Shown one piece after another: positions 42,299 to 52,785 of a stretch of 64,000 nucleotides of DNA. The position numbers and the translations under genes are program-made. Below the pieces are notes generated by a model. It searched no databases, was not told the origin of the DNA, and saw only the letters and a program-made list of their open reading frames with translations. This DNA is from Flaviaesturariibacter aridisoli (lineage in GTDB: Bacteria; Bacteroidota; Bacteroidia; Chitinophagales; Chitinophagaceae): the NCBI RefSeq assembly GCF_004343705.1, contig NZ_SKFH01000029.1, forward strand, positions 18,976-82,975, in the 5' to 3' direction. How positions within the stretch are numbered: the stretch's first letter is position 1; the number at the start of each line of letters is the position of its first letter.

Positions 42299-45200
42299 AT
42301 GCGGAAACACCAATTCCACCTGCTGCTGGCACTGCTGTGCCTCGGCATCCTCCAGGCCCGGGCACAGGGCAACGGACGTACGCTTGCCCTCCAGGCCGAC
42401 TTCAGCGCTACGCCCCGCAGCGGCTGTGCACCCCTCGTCGTTTCCTTTTCCGACCACACGACCGGCAGCGCCACACAATGGCATTGGGAGCTCGGCAATG
42501 GAGTGCTGTCCACGCAACAAAATCCCTCTACGATCTATGTCCATCCCGGCACCTATGCGGTCAAGCTGAAGGTGACGAATGCGCAAGGGGCGGACTCGGT
42601 TTTACGGACCGCCTATATAACGGTATACGAAGCGCCCACGGTGGCTTTCGGCAGCCCGGACCTGCTGGGCTGCGCACCGTTTACCAGCACGTTTGCCGAC
42701 AGCGGCAGCAGCAGCCTGCCCGTTGTGGAGCGCCGCTGGGACTTTGGCGACGGCACCCTGGGCGATGGAAGCACGCCGGCGCACACCTACCAGGCCGCCG
42801 GCCTGTACGGCGTTTCGCTCAAAGTGACGAACAGCGCGGGTTGCAGCAAAACGCTCACGCGGCCTCAATATGTGCGGGTGAGCGGAAAGCCGCAGGCGGC
42901 TTTCACCAACAGCGATCCATCGCGCTGTACCGTTCCGCATAGCGTGCAGTTTACGGCAACGGGCGGCGCTTCCAACCTGTATACCTGGGATTTCGGTGAT
43001 GGCGCTACGGCCAGTGGCGCTGCTGCCAGTCATACGTACACAACCGCCGGCAGTTATACCGTCAGCCTTGTTGCCACAAACGCCAGCGGCTGCCGCGACA
43101 CGATCCGAAAGACGGCGCTGGTGCAGGTAGGCGCTTCCGCCGCTTTCCAGGCGCCGGATACGGTTTGCGTGCACAGTGCCGTCGCGTTTATCAACCAAAG
43201 CAACCCGGTGGCACCGGTAAGCACCTGGACCTTTGGCGACGGCTCGGCGTCCGGCGAAGCTTTCCCGGTAAAAACGTTCGATGTGGCTGGAACCTATGCC
43301 GTAGAATTACGGAACGTGTATACCGATTGCCGCGATTCGATCCGTCATACGATCGTGGTGAAGCCCGGTCCTGAAGCGCTCTTTACCACGGTGGATACGT
43401 TTTCCTGTACCGCGCCCTATTCCGTCCGTTTTTCGAACAGCAGTACCGACGCCCTGACCTACCGTTGGGATTTCGGCGATGGAAGTACTTCTACGGAAGT
43501 GTCGCCGGTGCACACGTATACGTCGACCGGAACCTTTACCGTCCGCCTCATCGCAACCGGCTCCAGCGGCTGTGCCGACACGCTGGAGCGCACCGGTTAC
43601 GTACGGGTGCAGGCGCCCCAGCTGGCCTTCGGCGGCTTGCCCGTGTCGGGTTGCGCTCCGCAAATGGCCACGCCCAACGTGTCGGTGAGCGGCGGCAGCG
43701 CCATCAGTAGCTGGAACTGGAGCTTTGGCGATGGCCGTAGTTCTACGGATGCGGTGCCCTCCCATACCTGGAACGCCGCGGGCAGCTATACCATCAGCGT
43801 AACCGTCACTACGGTCAATGGCTGCACCGTCACCGATTCGCTGCCCGGTGCCGCGCAGGTGTTCAACAAGCCGCAGGCTTCCTTCGACCTGTCGCCCGGC
43901 GACGTATGCGCCTTCCAGGGTATCCAGTTCACCAATACAAGCACCAACGTGGATTCCGGCAGCACCTGGCTCTGGAGTTTTGGTGACGGTACGAACTCAA
44001 CGAGCGAAGACCCTTACCACGAGTACGATGGCGTGGGCTGGTTTTCGGTGCAGCTCATTGCCAGCAACGGCACCTGCCGCGATACAGTGAACCGGCCGAA
44101 CGTGCTTTTTGTACGACCGCCTGTGGCCCGCTTTCTCGTGGAGCTGCAGTGCAGCGATCGCTACACACGGCGCTTCAACAACCGCTCCATCGGTGCGGTG
44201 ACCTCCAGCTGGGACTTTGGCGACGGCACTACGTCCACCGAGCAAAACCCGGTGCACACTTATGCGGCCCCCGGCTCGTACCTGGTCAAGCTTCGGGTGA
44301 CCAACGATACCTGCTACCACGTGCGGACCATCACGGTGGATGTTTATGACGAAAAAGCACAGTTCACGGCGAACGCCGGAAGTCTTTGCTACGGGCAGCC
44401 GTACCGCGTTACCGCCAGTAATTTCCATGCGGCGCACATCCGTGGCTGGAGCTGGGATTTCGGCGACGGCACTATGGAGTCAAGCGCCGGTGCGGCCAGC
44501 CATGTGTACACCCGTCCGGGAACGTATACAGTGACGCTGACTATCACCGATCCGCTCGGTTGCACGAGCAGCTATGCGCAAACCGTTTCCGTTCGTGGTG
44601 CGATCGCGGATTTCACCCACAACGGCGCAGCCGCCTGCCTCACTAGCGGTGCTGTGCCCGTTCAGTTTTCCGACCACTCCGTGCCTGATGCCACAAACCC
44701 GATCGTTCAGTGGTGGTGGGATTTCGGCGATGGCGGCAAAGATTCTTCGGGCAACAACGCCATGACTCATACATATACGGCTAACGGCCAGTACATCGTC
44801 ACCCTCCGCGTGACCGATGCGGGCGGTTGCATCGGGTACTTTACCCGCCCCGGCGCGGTGCAGGTGTCGCGACCCGTTGCGGCCTTTACTTCGACCGACA
44901 CGCTCACCTGTACGAATAAGCCGGTGCGGTTTCAGAATGCATCGGCTGATGCGGGGGCGCTACGTTTCGAATGGAACTTCGGCGACGGCACGTTGGCGCA
45001 AAGCGCCGCACCCGTGCACGCCTATGCTGGCACCGGCAGCTATTCCGTAGTGCTACGGGTGATCGACAGCCTCGGTTGCAGCGATACCCTGCAGCGCCCG
45101 GCCTTTATCCAGGTCAGCTACCCGAAGGCGCGTTTCGAAGTTTCCGATTCGATGGCCAGCTGCCCGCCGCTGCTGGTGCAGTTCACCAACAGCTCTTCCA

Positions 45201-46603
45201 ACTACCTGGCGCAGCAGTGGGATTTCGGCAACGGCAATAATTCCACGCTGGCCGGCCCGGCTCACCTGTACAACGAGGCCGGCGTCTTTCACCCGCGCCT
45301 GATCGTTACGGGTCCCGGCGGCTGCAGCGATACGATCGTGAAAACGGTGCGTGTGGAAGGTCCGCGCGGTCGCATCCAGTATTCACCGCTCCAGGGCTGT
45401 AGCCCGCTGACGGTGCACCTGCAGGCCACCACGCAGGGCCGCGATTCGCTCATTTGGGATTTTGGCGACGGTAACGTCCACCCGGGCCGCGACTCCGTGT
45501 TGCAACACATCTTTACCGATACCGGCCGCTTTGTGCCCCGCGCGATCCTGGTGGACGCCCGCGGTTGCAGCGTGCCCGTTGTGGGGGTGGACACGATCCA
45601 TGCCTGGGTGCCGCCGGTACGCGCCGGCGCTGGTTTTGTGCATTGCCCCGGCCGCCCGCAGCAGCTTAGCGCCAGCGGTGCGCTCACCTATACCTGGGAA
45701 GCGAGCCCTTCCCTGAGCTGCCTGGATTGCCCGGCGCCCATGGCCAACCCGCCTGTGGGAACAAGCTTCGTGGTGACCGGTACCGATGCCTTCGGATGCC
45801 GCGCCCGCGACACCGTGCGCGTGGATGTACAGCGCTCGTTCCGCCTGGTGCCACCGCTCCGGGCAGACACGTTGTGTGCTGGCGGCTCTGTGCACCTGCG
45901 TGCTTCGGGCGCGTCGTCGTACAGCTGGTCGCCGGCCGCCGGGCTGAGCAGCACCACAGCTCCTGATCCCCTTGCCAAACCGAGCGCAACGACTACCTAT
46001 AGGGTGATCGCGCGCGACAGCCTCGACTGTTTCAGCGACTCGGCGTTTGTTACCCTAACGGTGTACCCGGTACCGCAGGTGAATGCCGGTCCGGACCTGA
46101 CCGTACGAGCTGGCGATACGGCCCGGCTGCAGGTGCAGGGCTCGCCGGATATCCGCAGCTGGCGCTGGACGCCCACGGGCGGACTTTCCTGCAGCACCTG
46201 CCCGGTGCCTGTGGTCCATGCGGCGCAAAACACCCGTTACGAGGTAACGGTGACCAACGACGGCGGCTGCACGAGTAAGGACGCCGTTCAGGTGACGGTG
46301 CTCTGCGATGGCGGCAACGTCTTCCTGCCCAACACCTTTTCGCCCAACGCCGACGGGAACAACGACCGCTTTTACCCTCGTGGAACGGGCCTGTACGAGT
46401 TCCGGTCGCTGCGGGTATACAACCGCTGGGGCGAACTTGTTTACGAGCGGCTGCACCTGAGTGCCAACGACCCGGCGGCGGGCTGGGACGGAACGATCAG
46501 GGGAGCGCCGGCGCCAGCCGATGTATATATATATACAGCGGAGGTGGTTTGTTCCAACAGCTCGGTATTGCCGGTAAAAGGGGATGTGACCCTGTTGCGC
46601 TAG
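42299..46603 (+). CDS. Giant PKD-repeat surface protein with T9SS-type C-terminus (1)
   Basis: Encodes 1434 aa. Signal peptide (FHLLLALLCLGILQARAQ), then 13 PKD-type beta-sandwich repeats, each marked by a WDFGDG-like core and a later HTY strand. A further bacterial Ig-like region follows (PQVNAGPDLTVRAGDTARL). The C-terminal domain FLPNTFSPNADGNNDRFYPR...VYNRWGELVYE is the gliding-motility type (CHU_C) that routes proteins to the type IX secretion system and the surface. Probably an adhesin or filament; no enzymatic domain is seen. Its paralogue follows directly. Confidence 0.88.
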   Translation: MRKHQFHLLLALLCLGILQARAQGNGRTLALQADFSATPRSGCAPLVVSFSDHTTGSATQWHWELGNGVLSTQQNPSTIYVHPGTYAVKLKVTNAQGADSVLRTAYITVYEAPTVAFGSPDLLGCAPFTSTFADSGSSSLPVVERRWDFGDGTLGDGSTPAHTYQAAGLYGVSLKVTNSAGCSKTLTRPQYVRVSGKPQAAFTNSDPSRCTVPHSVQFTATGGASNLYTWDFGDGATASGAAASHTYTTAGSYTVSLVATNASGCRDTIRKTALVQVGASAAFQAPDTVCVHSAVAFINQSNPVAPVSTWTFGDGSASGEAFPVKTFDVAGTYAVELRNVYTDCRDSIRHTIVVKPGPEALFTTVDTFSCTAPYSVRFSNSSTDALTYRWDFGDGSTSTEVSPVHTYTSTGTFTVRLIATGSSGCADTLERTGYVRVQAPQLAFGGLPVSGCAPQMATPNVSVSGGSAISSWNWSFGDGRSSTDAVPSHTWNAAGSYTISVTVTTVNGCTVTDSLPGAAQVFNKPQASFDLSPGDVCAFQGIQFTNTSTNVDSGSTWLWSFGDGTNSTSEDPYHEYDGVGWFSVQLIASNGTCRDTVNRPNVLFVRPPVARFLVELQCSDRYTRRFNNRSIGAVTSSWDFGDGTTSTEQNPVHTYAAPGSYLVKLRVTNDTCYHVRTITVDVYDEKAQFTANAGSLCYGQPYRVTASNFHAAHIRGWSWDFGDGTMESSAGAASHVYTRPGTYTVTLTITDPLGCTSSYAQTVSVRGAIADFTHNGAAACLTSGAVPVQFSDHSVPDATNPIVQWWWDFGDGGKDSSGNNAMTHTYTANGQYIVTLRVTDAGGCIGYFTRPGAVQVSRPVAAFTSTDTLTCTNKPVRFQNASADAGALRFEWNFGDGTLAQSAAPVHAYAGTGSYSVVLRVIDSLGCSDTLQRPAFIQVSYPKARFEVSDSMASCPPLLVQFTNSSSNYLAQQWDFGNGNNSTLAGPAHLYNEAGVFHPRLIVTGPGGCSDTIVKTVRVEGPRGRIQYSPLQGCSPLTVHLQATTQGRDSLIWDFGDGNVHPGRDSVLQHIFTDTGRFVPRAILVDARGCSVPVVGVDTIHAWVPPVRAGAGFVHCPGRPQQLSASGALTYTWEASPSLSCLDCPAPMANPPVGTSFVVTGTDAFGCRARDTVRVDVQRSFRLVPPLRADTLCAGGSVHLRASGASSYSWSPAAGLSSTTAPDPLAKPSATTTYRVIARDSLDCFSDSAFVTLTVYPVPQVNAGPDLTVRAGDTARLQVQGSPDIRSWRWTPTGGLSCSTCPVPVVHAAQNTRYEVTVTNDGGCTSKDAVQVTVLCDGGNVFLPNTFSPNADGNNDRFYPRGTGLYEFRSLRVYNRWGELVYERLHLSANDPAAGWDGTIRGAPAPADVYIYTAEVVCSNSSVLPVKGDVTLLR

Positions 46604-46699
46604 GAAAAAGCTCAGCGGGAGCCGGTGCCGGTTTTGCACGCTTCATCCTCCGTTTTCCACGCTCTGCCGGAATGGCGGAAAGCCGTTGGCAGTTTTTGG

Positions 46700-46707
46700 T
46701 ATATTTG
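46700..46707 (+). promoter_or_regulatory. -7 box of the second PKD protein gene
   Basis: TATATTTG, exact TAnnTTTG match, about 99 nt before the ATG at 46806. The gene should therefore have a long 5' leader, unlike several leaderless genes here. Confidence 0.5.
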
Positions 46708-46805
46708 AAATTCCGGCAGCATGGTGTCTGACCGGACCGGTCCGCCCCCGAAGGCAACCAAGCGGAAGGAGGAGCCTTCCGGCCGAAAAACACCAAACTA
46801 ACCTT

Positions 46806-49800
46806 ATGCGTAACGAATTCAGACCCCTGCGGACCTGGCTGCTAGCCATTCTTTTCCTGCTGGGCGCCGGCACTGTCCAGGCCCAGCTTCGCGCCGGATT
46901 CACGGCGACGCCCCGGACCGGTTGTGCCCCGATCGTCGTTAACTTCATTGACACGTCCGCCGGCGTGCCGACCAGCTGGCTCTGGGACCTCGGCAACGGT
47001 GTCATTTCGACCCTGCGCAGTCCTTCCACGACCTATATCAACCCCGGCACCTACACGGTAAAACTGCTGGTGACGAACTCCAATGGTACCGACGAGGTGA
47101 TCAAGACCGATTACATCACGGTGCTCCCCAGCCCGACTGTAGACTTCGCGGGCAACAACATCAACGGCTGTGCGCCGATGAACACCACCTTCACCAGCAC
47201 CGTTGCTTCCTCTACGCCGATCGTGTCCTACAGCTGGGACCTGGGCGACGGTAACCCTTCGAACGTGGCGAACCCGTCGCACGTGTACAACACGCCCGGC
47301 CTGTACACCGTCACCTTGCTCGTCACTAACAGCAGCGGTTGCAGCAAGGCGCTGACCAAAGACCAGTACATCAAGGTGGGCACCAAGCCGGTGGCTGCTT
47401 TTATCAACAGTACGCCGTCCAACTGTACCATTCCCTTTACGGTGAACTTCACCAACCAGTCGACCGGCACAGGCAATACGTACGCCTGGGATTTCGGCGA
47501 CGGCGGCACATCGACACAGGCGAACCCTTCCCATACGTACACAACAGCAGGCACTTATTCAGTTAAGCTGACGGTGACCAACGCCTTTACCTGTTCCGAC
47601 GTGGTCACGAAGACCGCGCTCGTGAACGTCGGTTCTACCACGGCCTTTACCGTAGCATCGCCGGTTTGCGTGGGCCAGCCCATCACACTGACCAACGGTT
47701 CGGCTCCTGTAGCCGCATCGCAGACCTGGGATTTTGGCGATGCCACCACTTCCACAGACGCCCTGCCGGTGAAATCGTACGCCACCCCTGGCACTTACAC
47801 CATCAAGCTGACCAACCAGTTCGGTGGCGGCTGCTCCGATTTTATTACCCATACGGTTACCGTGCTTCCGAAGCCGACGGCTGACTTTAGTGCGCCGCAA
47901 ACGGTAGCCTGCGCCGCGCCGCTGACCGTCAACTTTACCTCGACAACCACGGGCGCCGCTACCTACGCCTGGACCTTCGGCGACGGCGGCACTTCCTCAC
48001 TGGCCAACCCCGCGCACACCTACAGCAGCACCGGTTTTTATACGGTAACCCTTACGGTAACGAGCGCCAACGGTTGTACGGAAACGATCACCAAACCCGG
48101 TTACATCTCGGTGCAGAAACCCCAGATCAGCATCGCCGGCCTACCCAAAGGCGGCTGCTCGCCCCTGACGATCGAGCCGGTTCCGACGGTGCAGACCAAC
48201 GAAGCGGTGACTTCCTATGCGTGGACCTTTGGCGACGGTGGCACTTCCAACGTGCAGAATCCTACCTACACCTACAATACAAACGGCAACTATACCGTCA
48301 CGCTGACCGTGACCACCGTCAGCGGTTGTTCCAACACCGTGACGATGACCAACGCCGTGGTGACGGGCGCGCGTCCGACGGCGGCCTTTTCGGCACTGCC
48401 CACCAACGTGTGCGCTACCCAGGCTGTTCAGTTCACGAACAATACGACAGGTACCACCGGAACCACCGGTTACCAGTGGAACTTCGGTGACGGCGGTATT
48501 TCTTCGCTGCCCAACCCCAGCTACATCTACGCCGATACGGGCTTGTTCACCGTGACGTTGATCGCCATTAATGGCGCCTGCCGCGATACGCTCGTTCAGA
48601 ACAACCTGGTACACGTGCTGCCTCCGATCGCCCGCTTTACGGCCGACGGCACCTGCGCCGACAAGCTGACGAAGACCTTCACGAACCAATCGGTGGTCGA
48701 CCCGCTCCAGCCGCTGACCTACGATTGGGACTTCGGCGATGGCTCAACACATTCGAACCAGGCGAACCCTTCGCATACCTATACGGCCTCCGGTCTTTAT
48801 ACAGTCACGCTCGTTGTAACCAACGGAACCTGTACAAACACGGTACAACACCCCGTGCGGGTAGTAGGGGAGACGGCCGCTTTCACGCTATCGTCTGCTA
48901 CGAATTGCAAAGGCGCACCGTTCACCTTTACGGCTTCGGCCAACCCGGCCAACGTGAGCAGCTGGCTCTGGGATTTCGGAGACGCCAGCACGGCGGCCAC
49001 AGCCGGCAGCGCAACGCACGCTTATTCGTCGATCAACACCTATACGGTGTCGCTCAACATCACTGATCTCAACGGTTGTACCGATGTGGTCACCCACAAC
49101 GTGCAGGTGTCCGGCCCGTATGCCAACTTCAACCCCGGTAACCTGATCGCCTGCCTGCAGCCCGGCGGCAACGACGTTTCCTTTACGAATCTCTCTACCG
49201 ACGATGGTGTTTCCCCGATCGTGGCGGCGGTCTGGACCTTTGGCGACGGCACACCCAACGTAACCGACAACAGCAGCCCGCTACTGCACCATTACGACAA
49301 CGCCGGTACTTACACCGTGCAGCTCGAAGTGCGCGATGCGGCCGGTTGTTCCGGCTTCTATACCGCCACCAACGCGGTAATCCTTTCGAAGCCGACGGCA
49401 GACTTCACCTCAACGGACCTGCTGACCTGCACCAACCGCCCAATTTCGTTCACCAACAACTCGACCGGCTCGGCACCGCTGACCCACGATTGGGATTTCG
49501 GTGATGCCTCCACACACTCGAACCAGCTGAACCCGACCCACAACTACGCGGCTACCGGCCAGTATACGGTAACGCTGACAGTGACCGACCAGTATGGCTG
49601 TACCGCCACGCAAACACGTCCCAACTTTATCAACATCACCTTCCCCCATGCCGATTTCACTGCGTCGTCACTGTTTGCCAACTGCCCGCCGCTGAAAGAT
49701 ACCTTCGTTAACCGCTCTACCGACTTCACCAGCCAGGTGTGGGACTTCGGCGACGGCAGCACTTCTTCATTGCGCGATACCGCGTATAAGATCTACAACC

Positions 49801-51653
49801 TTGCCGGCAACTACCCGGTGACGCTGACCGTAACCGGCCCCGGCGGCTGTACGGACCAGATCACCAAAACCGTAGAAATACAGGGGCCGCAGGGATCGCT
49901 GACTTACAACCCGCTCTCCGGCTGCACGCCGGTGGCGGTCTCTTTCACTACTACCTCTACGCACTCAGATTCGCTTATCTGGGACTTCGGCGACGGCAAT
50001 ACCCTGTGGGTGCCTTCGACCGACAACCTGCAGCAACACAACTTCACCGATACCGGTTCTTTCCTGCCGCGTATCATTCTGAAGGACAACACGGGTTGTA
50101 CCGTTTCCATCTTCGGTAATGACCTCATTCATTCGTATAAAGTATTCCCGGCGGCGAGCGCCAGCACGCTTGCTCTTTGTGATTCGGGCTACGTAAACTT
50201 TAGCGGAACGTCCCTTTCCAACGACGTCATTACGAACTGGGTTTGGGACTTCGGAGACGGCTCGCCCACAGTAGACGCGCAAAACCCGACACATCATTAC
50301 ACGACCCCGGGCACCTTCACCGCCACGCTTACCAACACGACGCAAGCCGGTTGCTCGGGCACGGCCAGCACGCAAAGCATCACCGTTCACGTATCGCCAC
50401 AGATCGACATCACGCCGGCAACGGCTGAAGGCTGCGTTCCGACAACGATCAACTTCGGTGGTACCATCCTGCGGAACCCGGCGCCCGGAACGCTTACCTG
50501 GAGCTGGAACTTCGGCAACGGTAACACGGCGTCCGTGCAAAACCCCGGCAACCAGGTGTTCAATACGCCCGGCGTCTTTACAGACACCGCCTTCGTGCTC
50601 GACGCCAATGGTTGCCGCGACACCGCCGTTCGTGCCGTTACCGTTCATGCCCTGCCGCTGATCGACGCGGGCCTGGATACGGCGCTTTGCCGCGGCAACG
50701 CGATCATCCTGCAACCCAGCGGTGGGCTGAACTATGTCTGGGCGCCGGATCCTTCGCTCAGCTGCACGAACTGCCCGAACCCTTCGGTAAACCCCATCGC
50801 CGACCAGACCTACTTTGTGACCGGCATCGATGCAAACGGCTGCCAGAAGCTCGACTCGGTACATGTGGTCGTGCACCAGGCCTTTACTTATGTGCCGCCG
50901 GTACTCCGCGACTCGCTTTGCGTGGGCAGCACACTACAGCTACATACAAGCGGTGGTGATACCTACGTTTGGTCGCCGGCCACCTATCTCGACAACCCGA
51001 ACAGCCCGAACCCGGTGGTGAATCCGACCCGTGATACGGTGATCACCTACACGGTGACCATCAGCGACCGCTTTGGTTGTAATAACGTGGTAGCAACATC
51101 TACTGTTCATGCCTTCCCGATGCCGCAGGTAAATGCCGGTCCGGACCTGTTCCTTTCGGCAGGCGCCACCGATACCTTGCGCGCGGTGACCTCGCCGGAT
51201 GTCACCAGCTGGCTGTGGATCCCTTCTGCCGGTCTGAGTTGCGCCACCTGTACGCGCCCCGTGGTCAAGGCGGATCACGACCAGATCTACCGGCTGCTCG
51301 TGCGCAATGCCGGCGGCTGCACCAGCTTCGACGACATGCGGTTGAATGTGCTTTGCGGCAGCGGCAACTTCTTCTTCCCGAACACGTTCTCGCCCAACGG
51401 CGATGGTATGAATGATATCTTCTTCCCCCGGGGCACCGGCATCGTTGGCATCCGTTCCTTCCGGGTGTTCAACCGCTGGGGTGAAGTGGTGTTCGAACGC
51501 ACTAATATCAAAGCCAACAACCCGCTGGAGGGTTGGGACGGCATGCTGCGTGGCCGCAAGGCACCGGCCGATGTATATGTGTATACCTGCGAGATCATCT
51601 GCTCCAATAACCAAACGATCCCCGTCAAGGGCGACCTGACCTTACTCCAATAA
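46806..51653 (+). CDS. Giant PKD-repeat surface protein with T9SS-type C-terminus (2)
   Basis: Encodes 1615 aa and is a tandem paralogue of the preceding gene. Signal peptide (LLAILFLLGAGTVQAQ), 15 PKD repeats (the last two, near WVWDFGDG and WSWNFGNG, are extra relative to the paralogue), an Ig-like segment (PQVNAGPDLFLSAGATDTL) and C-terminal FFPNTFSPNGDGMNDIFFPR...VFNRWGEVVFE. Thr/Asn/Ser-rich. Likely exported by T9SS and held at the surface, perhaps with the PorP/SprF protein encoded 10 nt downstream. The start was chosen at the signal peptide; the upstream frame is not credible. Confidence 0.88.
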   Translation: MRNEFRPLRTWLLAILFLLGAGTVQAQLRAGFTATPRTGCAPIVVNFIDTSAGVPTSWLWDLGNGVISTLRSPSTTYINPGTYTVKLLVTNSNGTDEVIKTDYITVLPSPTVDFAGNNINGCAPMNTTFTSTVASSTPIVSYSWDLGDGNPSNVANPSHVYNTPGLYTVTLLVTNSSGCSKALTKDQYIKVGTKPVAAFINSTPSNCTIPFTVNFTNQSTGTGNTYAWDFGDGGTSTQANPSHTYTTAGTYSVKLTVTNAFTCSDVVTKTALVNVGSTTAFTVASPVCVGQPITLTNGSAPVAASQTWDFGDATTSTDALPVKSYATPGTYTIKLTNQFGGGCSDFITHTVTVLPKPTADFSAPQTVACAAPLTVNFTSTTTGAATYAWTFGDGGTSSLANPAHTYSSTGFYTVTLTVTSANGCTETITKPGYISVQKPQISIAGLPKGGCSPLTIEPVPTVQTNEAVTSYAWTFGDGGTSNVQNPTYTYNTNGNYTVTLTVTTVSGCSNTVTMTNAVVTGARPTAAFSALPTNVCATQAVQFTNNTTGTTGTTGYQWNFGDGGISSLPNPSYIYADTGLFTVTLIAINGACRDTLVQNNLVHVLPPIARFTADGTCADKLTKTFTNQSVVDPLQPLTYDWDFGDGSTHSNQANPSHTYTASGLYTVTLVVTNGTCTNTVQHPVRVVGETAAFTLSSATNCKGAPFTFTASANPANVSSWLWDFGDASTAATAGSATHAYSSINTYTVSLNITDLNGCTDVVTHNVQVSGPYANFNPGNLIACLQPGGNDVSFTNLSTDDGVSPIVAAVWTFGDGTPNVTDNSSPLLHHYDNAGTYTVQLEVRDAAGCSGFYTATNAVILSKPTADFTSTDLLTCTNRPISFTNNSTGSAPLTHDWDFGDASTHSNQLNPTHNYAATGQYTVTLTVTDQYGCTATQTRPNFINITFPHADFTASSLFANCPPLKDTFVNRSTDFTSQVWDFGDGSTSSLRDTAYKIYNLAGNYPVTLTVTGPGGCTDQITKTVEIQGPQGSLTYNPLSGCTPVAVSFTTTSTHSDSLIWDFGDGNTLWVPSTDNLQQHNFTDTGSFLPRIILKDNTGCTVSIFGNDLIHSYKVFPAASASTLALCDSGYVNFSGTSLSNDVITNWVWDFGDGSPTVDAQNPTHHYTTPGTFTATLTNTTQAGCSGTASTQSITVHVSPQIDITPATAEGCVPTTINFGGTILRNPAPGTLTWSWNFGNGNTASVQNPGNQVFNTPGVFTDTAFVLDANGCRDTAVRAVTVHALPLIDAGLDTALCRGNAIILQPSGGLNYVWAPDPSLSCTNCPNPSVNPIADQTYFVTGIDANGCQKLDSVHVVVHQAFTYVPPVLRDSLCVGSTLQLHTSGGDTYVWSPATYLDNPNSPNPVVNPTRDTVITYTVTISDRFGCNNVVATSTVHAFPMPQVNAGPDLFLSAGATDTLRAVTSPDVTSWLWIPSAGLSCATCTRPVVKADHDQIYRLLVRNAGGCTSFDDMRLNVLCGSGNFFFPNTFSPNGDGMNDIFFPRGTGIVGIRSFRVFNRWGEVVFERTNIKANNPLEGWDGMLRGRKAPADVYVYTCEIICSNNQTIPVKGDLTLLQ

Positions 51654-51663
51654 CGCTACCAAT

Positions 51664-52680
51664 ATGAAAAATGTCCGAAAACTGATCCTGGGTGTGCTGG
51701 CCCTGTGCGCTGCTGAAACGATGCAGGCACAGGATGTTCACTTCTCCCAGTTTTACGAAACACCGCTGTTCCGCAACCCGGCGCTTGCCGGTATCGTCAA
51801 CGGCGACTACCGCGTGCAGGCTGTGTACCGCAGCCAGTGGAACAGTGTGGCCAATGCCTACAAAACCATTTCGGCCAATGCCGAGTACAAGATCAAAGTG
51901 GGCGGTGGCGACAACTACGCTACCCTCGGCATGCAGGTGTTTCACGACGAAGCCGGCAGCAGCAACATGCAGACCCTGCACCTGCTGCCCGCCATCAACT
52001 TTCATAAATCACTGAGCAGCGAGCGCAACATGTACCTCTCGGCCGGATTCATGGGCGGTGTGGTGCAGCGCCGCTTCGACCGCAGCAAGATCACGACCAA
52101 TAATACTTACGACAACGGCACCGACGGCGAGCCCCTGGCCGCCAACGGCTATCGTTACTTCGACGGTTCGGCGGGCCTCAGCCTCAATGGCGGCTTCGGG
52201 CAGAACGAAGACAACAGCTTTGTGCTCGGCGTGGGCATGCACCACCTGACGCGCCCGAAGAACAGCTTCTTCCAGTCGAGCGCCATCGAGGTGGCACCGA
52301 AATACGTGCTGTCGGGTGCGCTGAAGCTTGGTATGGCGGAGAACACCAACCTGATCGTGCATTCCGATGTGGTGGTGCAGGACAAAAGCCAGTACCTCAT
52401 CGGCGGCCTGCTGTACAATATGAAGTTCGGTCCCGATATGGAAATGCCTGACCTGGTCTTTTCGGCCGGCACGTTCCTTCGCTGGAACGACGCCCTCATT
52501 CCGACGATCAAGGCAGAATTTAAAGGGCTTGCGTTCGGGCTGAGCTACGACGTGAACATTTCAAAGTTGAAGTCTTCGAGCCTCGGCCGCGGTGGCTTCG
52601 AGCTGTCGCTGACTTATGTCGGCTTCCGCAAGAACGTAGATAATTCCTCGCTCAATGCGATGCATTGCCCGAGATTTTGA
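51664..52680 (+). CDS. PorP/SprF-family type IX secretion outer-membrane protein
   Basis: Encodes 338 aa. Signal peptide (LILGVLALCAAETMQAQ), then the family opening DVHFSQFYETPLFRNPALAGI, YRSQWNSVANAYKTISANAEY, and a predicted beta-barrel with alternating strands through GLSYDVNISKL and FELSLTYVG. PorP/SprF proteins are genetically paired with CHU_C-type T9SS cargo, matching the 10-nt spacing to the PKD gene, so the two are probably one operon. It contains part of a repeat arm at its stop codon. Confidence 0.92.
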   Translation: MKNVRKLILGVLALCAAETMQAQDVHFSQFYETPLFRNPALAGIVNGDYRVQAVYRSQWNSVANAYKTISANAEYKIKVGGGDNYATLGMQVFHDEAGSSNMQTLHLLPAINFHKSLSSERNMYLSAGFMGGVVQRRFDRSKITTNNTYDNGTDGEPLAANGYRYFDGSAGLSLNGGFGQNEDNSFVLGVGMHHLTRPKNSFFQSSAIEVAPKYVLSGALKLGMAENTNLIVHSDVVVQDKSQYLIGGLLYNMKFGPDMEMPDLVFSAGTFLRWNDALIPTIKAEFKGLAFGLSYDVNISKLKSSSLGRGGFELSLTYVGFRKNVDNSSLNAMHCPRF

Positions 52681-52785
52681 TCGCTGAGGTCGGAGGTATG
52701 ACGTCTGATAAGGAAACGGATCGCACTGCGATCCGTTTCCTCTTTATAGGAAGTATTGGATGTCCGGCATCCGACATCAGACATC
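52679..52785. repeat. Inverted heptanucleotide arms around a terminator, covering two stop codons
   Basis: Left arm 52679-52713 (gatcgct, gaggtcg, gaggtat, gacgtct, gataagg) begins in the PorP stop. Right arm 52751-52785 (aagtatt, ggatgtc, cggcatc, cgacatc, agacatc) contains the PrsW stop at 52777. The hairpin terminator 52712-52740 lies between. Confidence 0.75.
52712..52740. terminator. Bidirectional terminator between PorP and PrsW genes
   Basis: Stem ggaaacggatcg / cgatccgtttcc with a 5-nt loop, T-rich on the plus strand (ctcttt). Confidence 0.8.
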
